64,000 nucleotides of DNA from JAUIIK01 sp041390865 (GTDB taxonomy: Bacteria; Chloroflexota; Chloroflexia; Thermomicrobiales; CFX8), in the NCBI GenBank assembly GCA_041390865.1, contig JAWKPC010000001.1:248001-312000 (forward strand), in the 5' to 3' direction. The number at the start of each line of letters is the position of its first letter. Position 1 is the stretch's first letter. Shown here piece after piece: positions 46,042 through 54,424 of the stretch. The notes under the pieces are model-generated. The model was not told the origin of the DNA and did not search any database. It was given only the letters and a program-made list of their open reading frames with translations. The translations under genes and the position numbers were made by a program.

Positions 46042-47268
46042 GTGAAATTGCGTTCGATTGAGCGGGGAACGCTGTACCCCGCCGATACCCAGCAGGTTGC
46101 CGACGATCAGGGCGGGCTACTCGAGGTTGATCTCGATATTCCCCCGGTCTCTCGGGATCTCTTCGACGAGCGGCTTGGGAGCCTCGACCCTCCGCTCCGC
46201 TCCGGTGTCTGGCGGTTTCGAGAGCTGCTGCCGAATTTCCCGGACGACGTGATTGTCTCCCGGCCCGAAGGCAACACCAACCTCTACCAGGATGCACGGC
46301 TCGATGACATCGCGGGGACCGAAGTCTGGTTCAAACATGAGGGCGAGAACCCGACGGGATCGTTCAAGGATCGGGGGATGACCGTCGGCGTCAGCCATGC
46401 CCGATGGATCGGCGCGTCTGTCGTCGCCTGCGCTTCGACCGGCAATACCAGCGCATCGGTCGCCAGCTACGCGTCCGCGGCCGGCCTGCCGTCGGTCGTG
46501 TTCGTCCCGGAGGGGAAGATCTCGGTCGCCAAGCTGGCGCAGACCATCGCCTATGGTGCGAAGATCCTGCAGGTGCGCGGCGATTTCGATGCGGCAATGG
46601 ACATGGTCCGTTCCGCTACCGAACGTTACGGCCTCTATCTGCTGAATTCTCTCAACCCGTTCCGCCTGGAAGGGCAGAAATCGATCTTTCTGGAGGCGAT
46701 CCAGCAGCGCCGCTGGCAGGTGCCCGACTGGGTTGTGCTGCCGGGCGGGAATCTCGGGAACGTCAGCGCTCTCGGAAAAGCGATCCGCGAGGCCTACAAC
46801 GCCGGACTGATCGACCGGATGCCGAGAGTGGCCGTGGTTCAGGCTGCCGGCGCCGCACCTTTCGCGGCCGCGTTCGCCGGGGGCTTCGGCAGCCTTGAGC
46901 CAGTGTCGGCGGAGACGGTGGCGAGCGCCATCAGCATTGGGAATCCGGTGAACTACGCCAAGGCCTGGCGGGTGATCCGGGAAACCGAAGGGCTCGTGCT
47001 GGCCGTTCCCGATTCGGAGCTGCTCGACGCCAAGGCTTCGATCGACCGGGTGGGAATCGGTTGCGAGCCGGCGTCCGCGGCCGGTCTTGCCGGAATCCAG
47101 CGGCTCGTCCGCGATGGGACGATCGCGGAGGGCGAGACGGTTCTGACCATCTTGACCGGCAATCTGATGAAGGACAGCGATACTGTCATCAATTACCATC
47201 TCTCCGATGAGAGGGCGGCGTTCGCCAACCTACTGATCGTCATCGATGCGACGTGCTGGACGCCCTGA
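46042..47268 (+). CDS. thrC: Threonine synthase
   Basis: 408-residue PLP enzyme converting O-phosphohomoserine to threonine. Motifs: LPNFPDDVIVSRPEGNTNLYQDARL, the PLP-lysine segment FKHEGENPTGSFKDRGMTVGV, ACASTGNTSASVASYASAAGLPSVVFVPEGKIS, LNSLNPFRLEGQKSIFLEA, PGGNLGNVSALGKAI, and GCEPASAAGLAG. Start taken as GTG 46042 with AGGGGG 11 bases upstream. The stop TGA overlaps the ATG of thrB (TGATG), the sign of translational coupling. Confidence 0.93.
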   Translation: MKLRSIERGTLYPADTQQVADDQGGLLEVDLDIPPVSRDLFDERLGSLDPPLRSGVWRFRELLPNFPDDVIVSRPEGNTNLYQDARLDDIAGTEVWFKHEGENPTGSFKDRGMTVGVSHARWIGASVVACASTGNTSASVASYASAAGLPSVVFVPEGKISVAKLAQTIAYGAKILQVRGDFDAAMDMVRSATERYGLYLLNSLNPFRLEGQKSIFLEAIQQRRWQVPDWVVLPGGNLGNVSALGKAIREAYNAGLIDRMPRVAVVQAAGAAPFAAAFAGGFGSLEPVSAETVASAISIGNPVNYAKAWRVIRETEGLVLAVPDSELLDAKASIDRVGIGCEPASAAGLAGIQRLVRDGTIAEGETVLTILTGNLMKDSDTVINYHLSDERAAFANLLIVIDATCWTP

Positions 47269-48157
47269 TGAAGCGATGTCCGATGTCCTTTGAGGTTCAG
47301 GTTCCGGCATCCAGCGCGAATCTCGGGCCCGGCTTCACCAGCCTGGCCATCGCCTTTTCGATTCATTTGCGAGTGCAGGTAGATCCGGATGCCGACACGC
47401 GGCCCCGAAGTCCCATCTCGATCTGCTCGGCGGTGAAGATCTGATCGCCCTCGCGATGCAGCACCTCGCCACCCGTTTCGAGCGAGAGCTTCCACCGTGC
47501 AGTATCGAGACCAGCACGACATTCCCGCCAAGTTCGCGGCCTCGGTCGTCTGCTGCAGCGATCGTCGTCAGCTTCAAATCGGCGCGATCCTGACGGGGAT
47601 GGGCGAGCCCGTCCGAGGAGCTGATCGACATCGGTGGGGCGATGGAGGTCACGCTGACAACGTCTCCGCAGCGGTCCTCGGCGGGGTGACGGCGGCCATC
47701 GAAGTTGGAACAGCTACGTTGCGACCCGCGTCGCCGTGGACTTGCCCTGGCAGCCGCTTGCTCTTCTTCGTTCGCGACGCCGCCTTCACCAGCGAGGCGC
47801 GGGCGTATTGCCGCCGAAGATCTCGATGTCGGATGCTTCTGCAAATATCGGGCGAACGGCGATGCTGGTGCAGGCATTTAATGGGCGATGCGAAGCTCAT
47901 GAGCTTTGCGCTCGATGATCGGCTTCATCAACCGTATCGCGCCAGGTTGTTCCCGCATCTGGAGCCGATGATCGAGTGCGTGCGGGAAGGCGCTGCTCGC
48001 GCCTGTCTTTCAGGCGCCGGGCCGACTATTCTCAGCTTCGCTCCCGCCGGGCGGAGCAGGTTGGGTGGCGGCGATATCGGCTGTCGCAACCAGGCTCGAT
48101 GTTCCCGGGCGGGTGGTGACGCCTACGATAGACCAGACCGGTATCGTCGTGCGGTAG
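47268..48157 (+). pseudogene. thrB: Homoserine kinase (multiple frameshifts)
   Basis: GHMP kinase that makes O-phosphohomoserine for ThrC. ATG 47268 begins MKRCPMSFEVQVPASSANLGPGFTSLAIAF, the normal N-terminus. Thereafter family motifs appear in shifting frames: HLDLLGGEDLIALAMQHL, ETSTTFPP, LGSSAAAIV (one G missing in GGTCGTCT near 47542), GAILTGMGEP, EELIDIGGAMEGHADNVSAAVLGGV (one G missing near 47656), FTSEARAVLPPKISMSDASANIGRTAMLV, HQPYRARLFP, and CLSGAGPTI, ending LDVPGRVVTPTIDQTGIVVR at 48157. At least six indels occur, yet motifs are unmutated, which favours poor consensus over ancient decay. Confidence 0.85.
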
Positions 48158-48317
48158 AGCGGTTGGCTAGCAGCCCCGTGACGATCTGTTACACTTCGTG
48201 TTTGCCGTCCACACGAGGGTGGCAGTAATCGAATGTATTACCTTTCAGTGTTGCCGCAAGGGAAGCAAGCGCAGGCTTCACCCCATGTGACGAGCGACAC
48301 AAACCCGTTGAAGGACT

Positions 48318-48899
48318 TTGCGCAAGGTGGCACGCCCTGCACCCAGACCCCGCAAGTATGAAATGATGATCGTCGTTGCGCCGACCGTTACGGAAGATGA
48401 CTCGACGGTGGTCGAGCGCGTCACCGGTTTGATCGAAGCCCAGGATGGCACGATCGAATCATTCACCCACGATAGCCCGTGGGGACACCGGCGACTGGCC
48501 TATCCGATTCAGAACTTCCGCGATGCGTTCTACGTTCTGTACTATTTCAATATCGCCCCCCGGGCAATCGCCGAACTGGATCGCGAATTGCGTCTGGATG
48601 ACGCGATCATCCGCCATCTGATCGTCAAGTTTGATCCGCTCGCCGACCGCGAAGGACCGGCTGACTCCGACGATGAGGATGACGACGATTTTGACGGTAC
48701 GGAGGATACCGAGGACGAAACTCCGGACAACGGCGAGACCGAAGCCTCGTCCGACAACGGTGATTCCGACGCCGACGACTCCGAAGACGAGTCCAGCAGC
48801 GATGCTGGTGATGACGATGACGACGACTCGGATTCAGATGATGATGACGAGTCTGAAGGCGATGATTCCGACGACGGCGAGGACGAAGAAGAAGATTAG
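48318..48899 (+). CDS. rpsF: 30S ribosomal protein S6 with long acidic C-terminal tail
   Basis: The S6 core (about residues 12-108) is clear: RKYEMMIVVAPTVTEDD, GTIESFTHDSPWGHRRLAYPIQNFRDAFYVLYYFNI, ELDRELRLDDAIIRHLIVKFD. It is followed by an 81-residue tail (113-193) with 49 Asp/Glu, Ser and Gly as fillers and no Lys or Arg. S6 is normally near 95-135 residues. The start is TTG 48318 (AAGGA 2 bases upstream) or GTG 48327. Heads rpsF-ssb-rpsR; about 160 bases separate it from thrB and could carry an S6:S18-type leader, not demonstrated. Confidence 0.93.
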   Translation: MRKVARPAPRPRKYEMMIVVAPTVTEDDSTVVERVTGLIEAQDGTIESFTHDSPWGHRRLAYPIQNFRDAFYVLYYFNIAPRAIAELDRELRLDDAIIRHLIVKFDPLADREGPADSDDEDDDDFDGTEDTEDETPDNGETEASSDNGDSDADDSEDESSSDAGDDDDDDSDSDDDDESEGDDSDDGEDEEED

Positions 48900-48928
48900 C
48901 GCGTCTCGACCAGGCAAGGAGCCAGAGT

Positions 48929-49396
48929 ATGTCGCGTGGATACAGCCGCATCATAGTCGTAGGGAATCTCGGCCGAGATCCTGAAATGCGCTATACGCCG
49001 TCCGGTACGCCGGTGACGAACTTTTCGATTGCCGTCAATCGACGCCGTCCGGTGGGCGGCGGCCAGTACGAGGATGAAACGGACTGGTACCGGGTCGCGG
49101 TGTTTGGCCGTCAGGCCGAGGTTGCCGATCAGTATCTCGCGCGAGGCATGAAAGTGCTCGTCGACGGCCAGCCGCGAATCAACACATTCGTCGGCAACGA
49201 TGGAGTCGAGCGCACCAACGTCGAGATCAACTGCGACAATTTCCAGATGCTCAACACGCGCGAAGAGAGCGAAGCCATTCGCGCCGGCGCCGGGATGCAG
49301 TCGCCGGGCGATTATGGCGGCGGGGGAGGATCCCGACCGGATTCATCTCCCCGGAACGACGATTTTGATGACGATCTGGACGATGTCCCATTCTAG
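48929..49396 (+). CDS. ssb: Single-stranded DNA-binding protein
   Basis: 155-residue SSB. OB fold: GYSRIIVVGNLGRDPEMRYTPSGTPVTNFSIAVNRRRP, ETDWYRVAVFGRQAEVADQYLARGMKVLVDGQPRINTF, VEINCDNFQML. A Gly-rich linker leads to the acidic tip DDFDDDLDDVPF that recruits partner proteins. ATG 48929 with AAGGAG 8 bases upstream. Standard position between rpsF and rpsR. Confidence 0.96.
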   Translation: MSRGYSRIIVVGNLGRDPEMRYTPSGTPVTNFSIAVNRRRPVGGGQYEDETDWYRVAVFGRQAEVADQYLARGMKVLVDGQPRINTFVGNDGVERTNVEINCDNFQMLNTREESEAIRAGAGMQSPGDYGGGGGSRPDSSPRNDDFDDDLDDVPF

Positions 49397-49410
49397 TAAG
49401 CAGAGAGATG

Positions 49411-49438
49411 CAGCATCGGCGCGATATGCCCGATGCTG
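49411..49438 (+). other. 9-bp hairpin between ssb and rpsR
   Basis: CAGCATCGG (49411-49419) pairs with CCGATGCTG (49430-49438). It may tune rpsR expression or act as a weak terminator; no T-run. Confidence 0.4.
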
Positions 49439-49462
49439 GACGAGTGAGAGGTTGATGAAGCG

Positions 49463-49759
49463 ATGAGTGGACGACGAGGCGGCAGACGGTTTCCGCGCCG
49501 GCAGGTGAACCCGATCGGCGAAGCGGGGATCGTGCATGTTGACTACAAAGATGTGCCACTGCTGCGCCAGTTCATTTCCGACCTGGGGAAGATCGAGCCC
49601 CGCCGTCGGCGCGGCATCAGCGCAAAGCACCAGCGCTCCCTGGCCCGGGCGATCAAGCGCGCCCGGCACCTCGGATTGCTCCCCTTTGTCGACGACGGCC
49701 GGGCCGCACAGCGCGAACGCCGTGGCCGCGGTGGTCGTGGCGGCGGACGCCGACGATAG
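49463..49759 (+). CDS. rpsR: 30S ribosomal protein S18
   Basis: 98-residue S18: VDYKDVPLLRQFISDLGKIEPRRRRGISAKHQRSLARAIKRARHLGLLPFV is the diagnostic core. It carries basic ends (MSGRRGGRRFPRRQ and a final Arg/Gly-rich GRGGRGGGRRR), longer than the usual 75 residues. ATG 49463 behind GAGAGG. S18 forms a heterodimer with S6, whose tail here is strongly acidic. Confidence 0.95.
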   Translation: MSGRRGGRRFPRRQVNPIGEAGIVHVDYKDVPLLRQFISDLGKIEPRRRRGISAKHQRSLARAIKRARHLGLLPFVDDGRAAQRERRGRGGRGGGRRR

Positions 49760-49821
49760 CCTGGACCGGCGTCGAGAGATCGTTCGACGCTTCGACACAG
49801 GACGGAAGCTGGTAGACCTTC

Positions 49822-51300
49822 ATGCTTGATCGTGTTCGTGGGCTGATCGCGTCCATCACCGGACGAGACGACGACGGACGGTTTGTTTCGCGCGCCGAGC
49901 GGGAAGCCCGGCAGCGACGGATCCTCATCTATGCGACGGCAGCTCTCGCGCTCATCGTGGTCGTTACCCTGGCTGCCGGCGCGATCTGGCAGTACTTTCT
50001 CGTGCCGCGCGAGACATACGCGACCGTCAACGGCGTTGATATCCGGCGTAGCGAGTACGAGAAGTATCGGCACTACACTCTCCTGCAACAGCTCACCAGT
50101 TTGAATCAGCAGCTCCAGGCTGCCTCCGAAGATCAGCGCACTGGTCTCCAGCAGCAGCTTGCCGTTCTTCAGGTCGAACTCGAAGACCTGGAGAACGGCG
50201 ACAAGAACATCAACCCCGAAGCGCTGCAAGCAATGATCCAGGATCAGCTCGTGCTTCAGGGTATGGATGACTTCGGGATCGTGATCACCGATCAGGAAGT
50301 CGACGACTACGTCGACCAGCTCCTGGCGCCGGTACCGCTCTCGGAGCCGACGGCGACGTTGACTGTCCCGCCGACGGCGGCCGCCTGGGCGACCGAGACG
50401 ACCGAGGAGTTCTACACCGGCGCCACGGCGACGACGGAATATCTGGCGACCGAGACGGAGCTGACGGCGACTGCCGAAGCTGCGTCCACCGAGGAAGGTG
50501 AGGCAGACGGGACGGCATCTCCGGAAGGGACGGCCGCTGAAGGCAGTCCGACCGCCGAAGCCGAGGCGACTCCGGATCTGATCGCTACATCCGAGGTAAT
50601 CGCAACCGAGACAGCGAGTGCGCCGACCGGGACACCGGATCCGAATGCATCACCGACGTTTACGGCCGTACCGACCCTCGAGCCGACGGCGACGCCGAAT
50701 CGTGAAGAAGCGATCGCGACGTCTGAAGCCGGCTTCGACCTGCTCGACCGGAACTTCCTGGATCGTGCTGATATGAGCCGGGGAGATTTCGAACGGCTCA
50801 TCGTTCGCCCGCAGCTAGCGCGAGTCAAGCTCCGCGACCAGCTGATTCAGGATATCCCGACCAGTCAGGAACAGGTCCGCGCATCACATATCCTCGTCGC
50901 GACCCGCGATGCCGCTCTCGAACTGATCGACGGCCGGCTCCAGAATGAGGATTTCGCGACGGTTGCCGAGGAGGTCAGCACCGACACGACCAGTGCCGTC
51001 AACGGAGGCGACCTGGGGTGGTTCCCGCGTGGCATCATGACCGACCCGTTTGAAGAGGTCGCGTTCGATCTTCCGGTCGGTGAGATCTCCGAGCCGGTGC
51101 AGACGCAGTTCGGATGGCACATCATCAAAGTGACAGGCCATGAGGAGGATCGCCCGCTAACGATCTCGACCTTGCGCGCACTGCAGCAGAACGCCGTTGA
51201 CCGGTGGGTACAGCAGCAGCAGGAGCAGGCGTCGATCTCGGCAGAAGTTCCTCTTCCTGACGACAACCCGGCGAACTCGGGCGTCATCACTGCACCCTAG
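49822..51300 (+). CDS. Membrane-anchored parvulin-type peptidyl-prolyl isomerase (SurA/PrsA-like)
   Basis: 492-residue envelope foldase. One N-terminal membrane anchor at about residues 35-56 (ILIYATAALALIVVVTLAAGAIW). A SurA_N-like helical region (YATVNGVDIRRSEYEKYRHYTLLQQL and LEALQAMIQDQLVLQG-like helices) is split by a Thr/Glu/Ala/Pro-rich insert of about 130 residues (170-300). The rotamase domain follows (about 353-450): QVRASHILVATRDAALELIDGRLQNEDFATVAEEVS, GGDLGWFPRGIM, VGEISEPVQTQFGWHIIKVTG. Downstream of rpsR, taking the place where rplI or dnaB often sit. Client proteins unknown. Confidence 0.9.
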   Translation: MLDRVRGLIASITGRDDDGRFVSRAEREARQRRILIYATAALALIVVVTLAAGAIWQYFLVPRETYATVNGVDIRRSEYEKYRHYTLLQQLTSLNQQLQAASEDQRTGLQQQLAVLQVELEDLENGDKNINPEALQAMIQDQLVLQGMDDFGIVITDQEVDDYVDQLLAPVPLSEPTATLTVPPTAAAWATETTEEFYTGATATTEYLATETELTATAEAASTEEGEADGTASPEGTAAEGSPTAEAEATPDLIATSEVIATETASAPTGTPDPNASPTFTAVPTLEPTATPNREEAIATSEAGFDLLDRNFLDRADMSRGDFERLIVRPQLARVKLRDQLIQDIPTSQEQVRASHILVATRDAALELIDGRLQNEDFATVAEEVSTDTTSAVNGGDLGWFPRGIMTDPFEEVAFDLPVGEISEPVQTQFGWHIIKVTGHEEDRPLTISTLRALQQNAVDRWVQQQQEQASISAEVPLPDDNPANSGVITAP

Positions 51301-51326
51301 GGAGCACGAAACGAGTACGGTGAACC

Positions 51327-52472
51327 GTGGATGGCCGGCAGCGAGATCGGGACGAGTTTCTCGATAATCCGCCCGATCCGCTGCTGGCCAACGAACCGTC
51401 GAACCCAACCAATACGTCTCAAAATGTGGCTCGATGGCGCCCGGAGCCGGGCGCTGGCCAACTCGTGGGGATCACGATTCTGATCCTGTGCGCGATCCTT
51501 CTTGTCGTATCTATCCGGCAATTCAATGGTGGAGAGGGTCCCGCCCGGGCCTTCTGGTTGTTCATGGGCATGGTCGCGTTGATAGCTTCCGTGGCGATAT
51601 CCGTGCTCCTGGCGCGCTTGCGCTCGATCCGCTATGCGATAGACGCCGGGCAGGTTGCCGTGACCGCTCTCGGGCGAAGGCTTGAGATTCCGATGGAAGA
51701 GATCGTCGACGTCGTTTTCCGGCCGCGGGATCGAGTGGAAATCGAAGGGTTCGAGCGGTTCTGGCCGGGATTCTATGATTCTCTCAACATGACAAGCGAA
51801 GGTTACTGGCGCACGCTCGCGACCGCGCCGCCGAGCGAGCGGGTGCGGTTGAGGTTGCGCTCCGGACTCACGGTGGCGATTTCTCCCGAGCGGCCGGTGC
51901 TGTTTGTTGAAGCGTTGGAAACACGGCGTCACGGCAAGCGGTACGCCGGGCGGTCGGCGCAGGAGTTGATCACCGGGGGCGTTCCCCGGGAACTGCCGCC
52001 GGCGATCAACTCCGCAGACGCACCAGTCGCTCCCGACGAGGTGCGCTCCTTGCATCCCACGATGGTCCACCGGCTGACGAGTTGGCGTCCGGAAGTATTC
52101 GTTCTGTTTCGTGACCGCATCGTCCGCGGCGATCCGGTAGCTTCGAATCTACTCGCCCTGAGTCTCCTGACGTTGATCACGCTGGTCTTCATTGCCGGCT
52201 GGAAGAGTGATGCGGTGAATCAGCCACTGCCGGTCCACTGGGACGCCGAGGGGCAGCCGTCGTGGTATGTGCGGCCGGATGGTTTCTGGATCATCGAAGG
52301 TGTCTGGCTGTTCCCGTTGACGGTCGCGGCGATCATTGCCGTCAATGCTGCTCTGGCGACGCTTGCGGCAGCGTATGATCGTATGGCGGAGGCGAGGCTG
52401 CTGCTCTCGACCTCGTTCGTTGTGGGGCTGGTCTTCCTGGTAGCGATGGTAGAGGCGACGGGCGTCGTCTGA
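51327..52472 (+). CDS. Membrane protein with PH-like (bPH) domain
   Basis: 381 residues from GTG 51327. Two N-terminal membrane helices (LVGITILILCAILLVVSI; FWLFMGMVALIASVAISVLLA) are followed by a soluble PH-like segment, LRSIRYAIDAGQVAVTALGRRLEIPMEEIVDVVFRPRD, and PSERVRLRLRSGLTVAISPERPVLFVEAL. The C-terminus has three more helices flanking QPLPVHWDAEGQPSWYVRPDGFW, reminiscent of DUF1648 proteins. Function unknown. 26 bases after the parvulin gene and 85 before the phosphatidyltransferase gene, so it may be in one envelope operon. Confidence 0.7.
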   Translation: MDGRQRDRDEFLDNPPDPLLANEPSNPTNTSQNVARWRPEPGAGQLVGITILILCAILLVVSIRQFNGGEGPARAFWLFMGMVALIASVAISVLLARLRSIRYAIDAGQVAVTALGRRLEIPMEEIVDVVFRPRDRVEIEGFERFWPGFYDSLNMTSEGYWRTLATAPPSERVRLRLRSGLTVAISPERPVLFVEALETRRHGKRYAGRSAQELITGGVPRELPPAINSADAPVAPDEVRSLHPTMVHRLTSWRPEVFVLFRDRIVRGDPVASNLLALSLLTLITLVFIAGWKSDAVNQPLPVHWDAEGQPSWYVRPDGFWIIEGVWLFPLTVAAIIAVNAALATLAAAYDRMAEARLLLSTSFVVGLVFLVAMVEATGVV

Positions 52473-52557
52473 CGCGTGCTAGGATAGATATGGACCGGCC
52501 ACATCTTGCTGCGACCAGGTCGAACCGCGGATTCGGCCGGGTGTTGCCCGGAGGCAC

Positions 52558-53262
52558 ATGGCCAATCTGATCACTGCTGGGCGAATTCTCCTGCTCTTTG
52601 TCGCTGTCGCGCTGCTGTACAGCGACACATATCTGCTTATCTTTCTTTCGGGAATCCTCATAGCGGTTGTTATTCTCGCTGACGGGCTGGATGGCTGGGT
52701 CGCCCGGCGACGGAAATCGACCAGTGAGCTCGGTGCGGTGCTCGACATCGCCGGTGACCGGGTTGTCGAAAACGTCCTCTGGGTGGTGTTCGCTCACCTT
52801 CACCTCATTCCTGTCTGGGTCCCGCTGGTGGTCATCACCCGCTCGTTCATCGTCGACGTCGTTCGCGCCGCGATGTTGAGCCGCGGGATGACCCCGTTCG
52901 GCGAGAACACGATGATGCGTTCGAGCCTGTCGCGGTTCCTGACGTCAGGTCGATTCAGCAGGGCATACTACGGCTGGTCCAAAGGCTTCGCCTTCGTGTT
53001 GCTGGCCTGGATGCATGCCTGGGAGCTTGATCCTGACCGGTTTCTCGGCGCAGCCTATGATACGGGCGCATTTCACGGTATCGTATGGTTCATCGTCTAC
53101 TCGTCCGTGGCAATCTGCGTGATTCGAGGGCTCCCCGTCCTGTACGACGCCCTCTACTACTTCCGTGAGGATGAGGAATCCGCGGCAGCGGCGGTCGAGG
53201 AGCTGTCGACCGATCTCGACGTAACGGCGGAGCAGGCGGAACGTGGCGGTTCGATCTCGTAA
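52558..53262 (+). CDS. CDP-alcohol phosphatidyltransferase
   Basis: 234-residue membrane enzyme that joins a CDP-diacylglycerol phosphatidyl group to an alcohol. The CDP-OH-P motif D-x2-DG-x2-AR-x8-G-x3-D-x3-D is complete in LADGLDGWVARRRKSTSELGAVLDIAGDRVVEN. Surrounding hydrophobic segments suggest six helices. The alcohol could be glycerol-3-phosphate or inositol phosphate; the overlapping acyltransferase gene recalls the actinobacterial phosphatidylinositol mannoside locus but no mannosyltransferase follows. ATG 52558 with GGAGG 4 bases upstream. Confidence 0.88.
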   Translation: MANLITAGRILLLFVAVALLYSDTYLLIFLSGILIAVVILADGLDGWVARRRKSTSELGAVLDIAGDRVVENVLWVVFAHLHLIPVWVPLVVITRSFIVDVVRAAMLSRGMTPFGENTMMRSSLSRFLTSGRFSRAYYGWSKGFAFVLLAWMHAWELDPDRFLGAAYDTGAFHGIVWFIVYSSVAICVIRGLPVLYDALYYFREDEESAAAAVEELSTDLDVTAEQAERGGSIS

Positions 53263-54184
53263 CATCCTCGAAGAGACCGGCCTTGGTAATGGCTTCAGCA
53301 TCCGGCTGAGCATCACCGCTGCGCGGATCTTCAGCTTTATTGCCTATCACACTCCGCTCCGGATCGGATATCTCCTGGCCGACATCGTCGCCGTCTGGAT
53401 GTTCCTGCGATTCCACAAATACCGCCGGGCGGTCATGGCGAATCTTCGGACCGTTTATCGGGGCACGATGCCGGAGCGGGAGATCCGAAAGCGGGCCCGC
53501 TGGGTGTTCCGCACGTCTTCCCGGAACTTCTGGGATCTTGCCTGCCTGCCCCGCCTCGATCGCGACCGGCTGGAAGCGATGCTGTCGGTTGAAGAAGGAA
53601 ACTGGGAACTGATTGACGAGGCACTGGCACAGGGCAACGGGGCGATCCTGATCGGCGCTCACCTCGGAGCATTTGATTTCATCATGCAGTACGTTCTTAC
53701 GGGGAGGCATCGCCCGCTCGTCCTGACGACGGCGACCGTTCCGAACTACCTGTTCGCCGGGGTTACCTACTGGCGCTCCAGCCTCGGCAGCCGGGTCGAG
53801 GTCGTCAGCAGCAACTCGCTCCGCCACATCGTCTCGGCGATGCGCAACGGCGAGTTCATCGCGCTGGTCGCGGACCGGAATTTCGCGGGTCGCGGCTATC
53901 AGACCGAATTCTTCGGCAAGCAGACGGCGATGCCGGCCGGGCCGGTCAAGCTCGCTCGCGAGGCAGGCGCACCGCTGATTCCGGTCTTTTCCTATCGGAA
54001 GAGCATTCAGGATCGCCGCCGGGAGTTCATCTTCCGGGTCGGCAAGCCGATCTACATCGAGCGCACGAAGAACCGCGAGCAGGATATTGCGGCGGGCATG
54101 AAAAAGCTCGTCGGGGTGCTCGAGGACAGCATCAGCCGAGCGCCGGAGCAATGGGTCATGTTCCAGCAGGTCTGGCCGGAGTGA
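53243..54184 (+). CDS. Lysophospholipid/lipid A-type acyltransferase (LpxL/PatA-like)
   Basis: 313-residue acyltransferase starting at GTG 53243, overlapping the previous gene by 20 bases. It has the LpxL/HtrB layout: RAVMANLRTVYRGTMPEREIRKRARWVFRTSSRNFWDLACLP, the catalytic H-x4-D in IGAHLGAFDFIM, then FIALVADRNFAGRGYQTEFFGKQTAMPAGPVKLAREAGAPLIPVFSYRK. One hydrophobic N-terminal stretch anchors it. Given the partner, it probably acylates a phosphatidyl-linked glycolipid or phospholipid. No lipid A genes are in the window. Confidence 0.87.
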   Translation: MAVRSRNILEETGLGNGFSIRLSITAARIFSFIAYHTPLRIGYLLADIVAVWMFLRFHKYRRAVMANLRTVYRGTMPEREIRKRARWVFRTSSRNFWDLACLPRLDRDRLEAMLSVEEGNWELIDEALAQGNGAILIGAHLGAFDFIMQYVLTGRHRPLVLTTATVPNYLFAGVTYWRSSLGSRVEVVSSNSLRHIVSAMRNGEFIALVADRNFAGRGYQTEFFGKQTAMPAGPVKLAREAGAPLIPVFSYRKSIQDRRREFIFRVGKPIYIERTKNREQDIAAGMKKLVGVLEDSISRAPEQWVMFQQVWPE

Positions 54185-54214
54185 TCGCCTCTCCCTGTCT
54201 CATTCTCAATTTAC

Positions 54215-54424
54215 TTGATGGATCCGGAGCTTGCCTTCACCGAGTACATGGGGCGTGGGGTCGTCTCGTCCTTCAGGAGTGTGTATCTGGACGCGGATGG
54301 CGACGAGCCTCTTCCCCACGGTGTTTCGCAGGATACGTCACCTGAAGACCTCGTGAGCATCGAGGACCGGTCTAGCAGACAGCTTCGGGGCGAGTCTAGT
54401 CGCTCACCGGAACCAGTGGGATGA
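54215..54424 (+). CDS. Doubtful small open frame
   Basis: 69 codons, MMDPELAFTEYMGRGVVSSF onwards, in the 211-base gap before rimO and running into its 3' end on the other strand. No ribosome binding site and no recognised family. Kept as a possibility only. Confidence 0.15.
   Translation: MMDPELAFTEYMGRGVVSSFRSVYLDADGDEPLPHGVSQDTSPEDLVSIEDRSSRQLRGESSRSPEPVG

Noticed and set aside
50340..50720. Thr/Ala/Glu-coding repeats in the parvulin gene as a tandem DNA repeat
   Set aside because: Low-complexity codons without a regular repeat unit.
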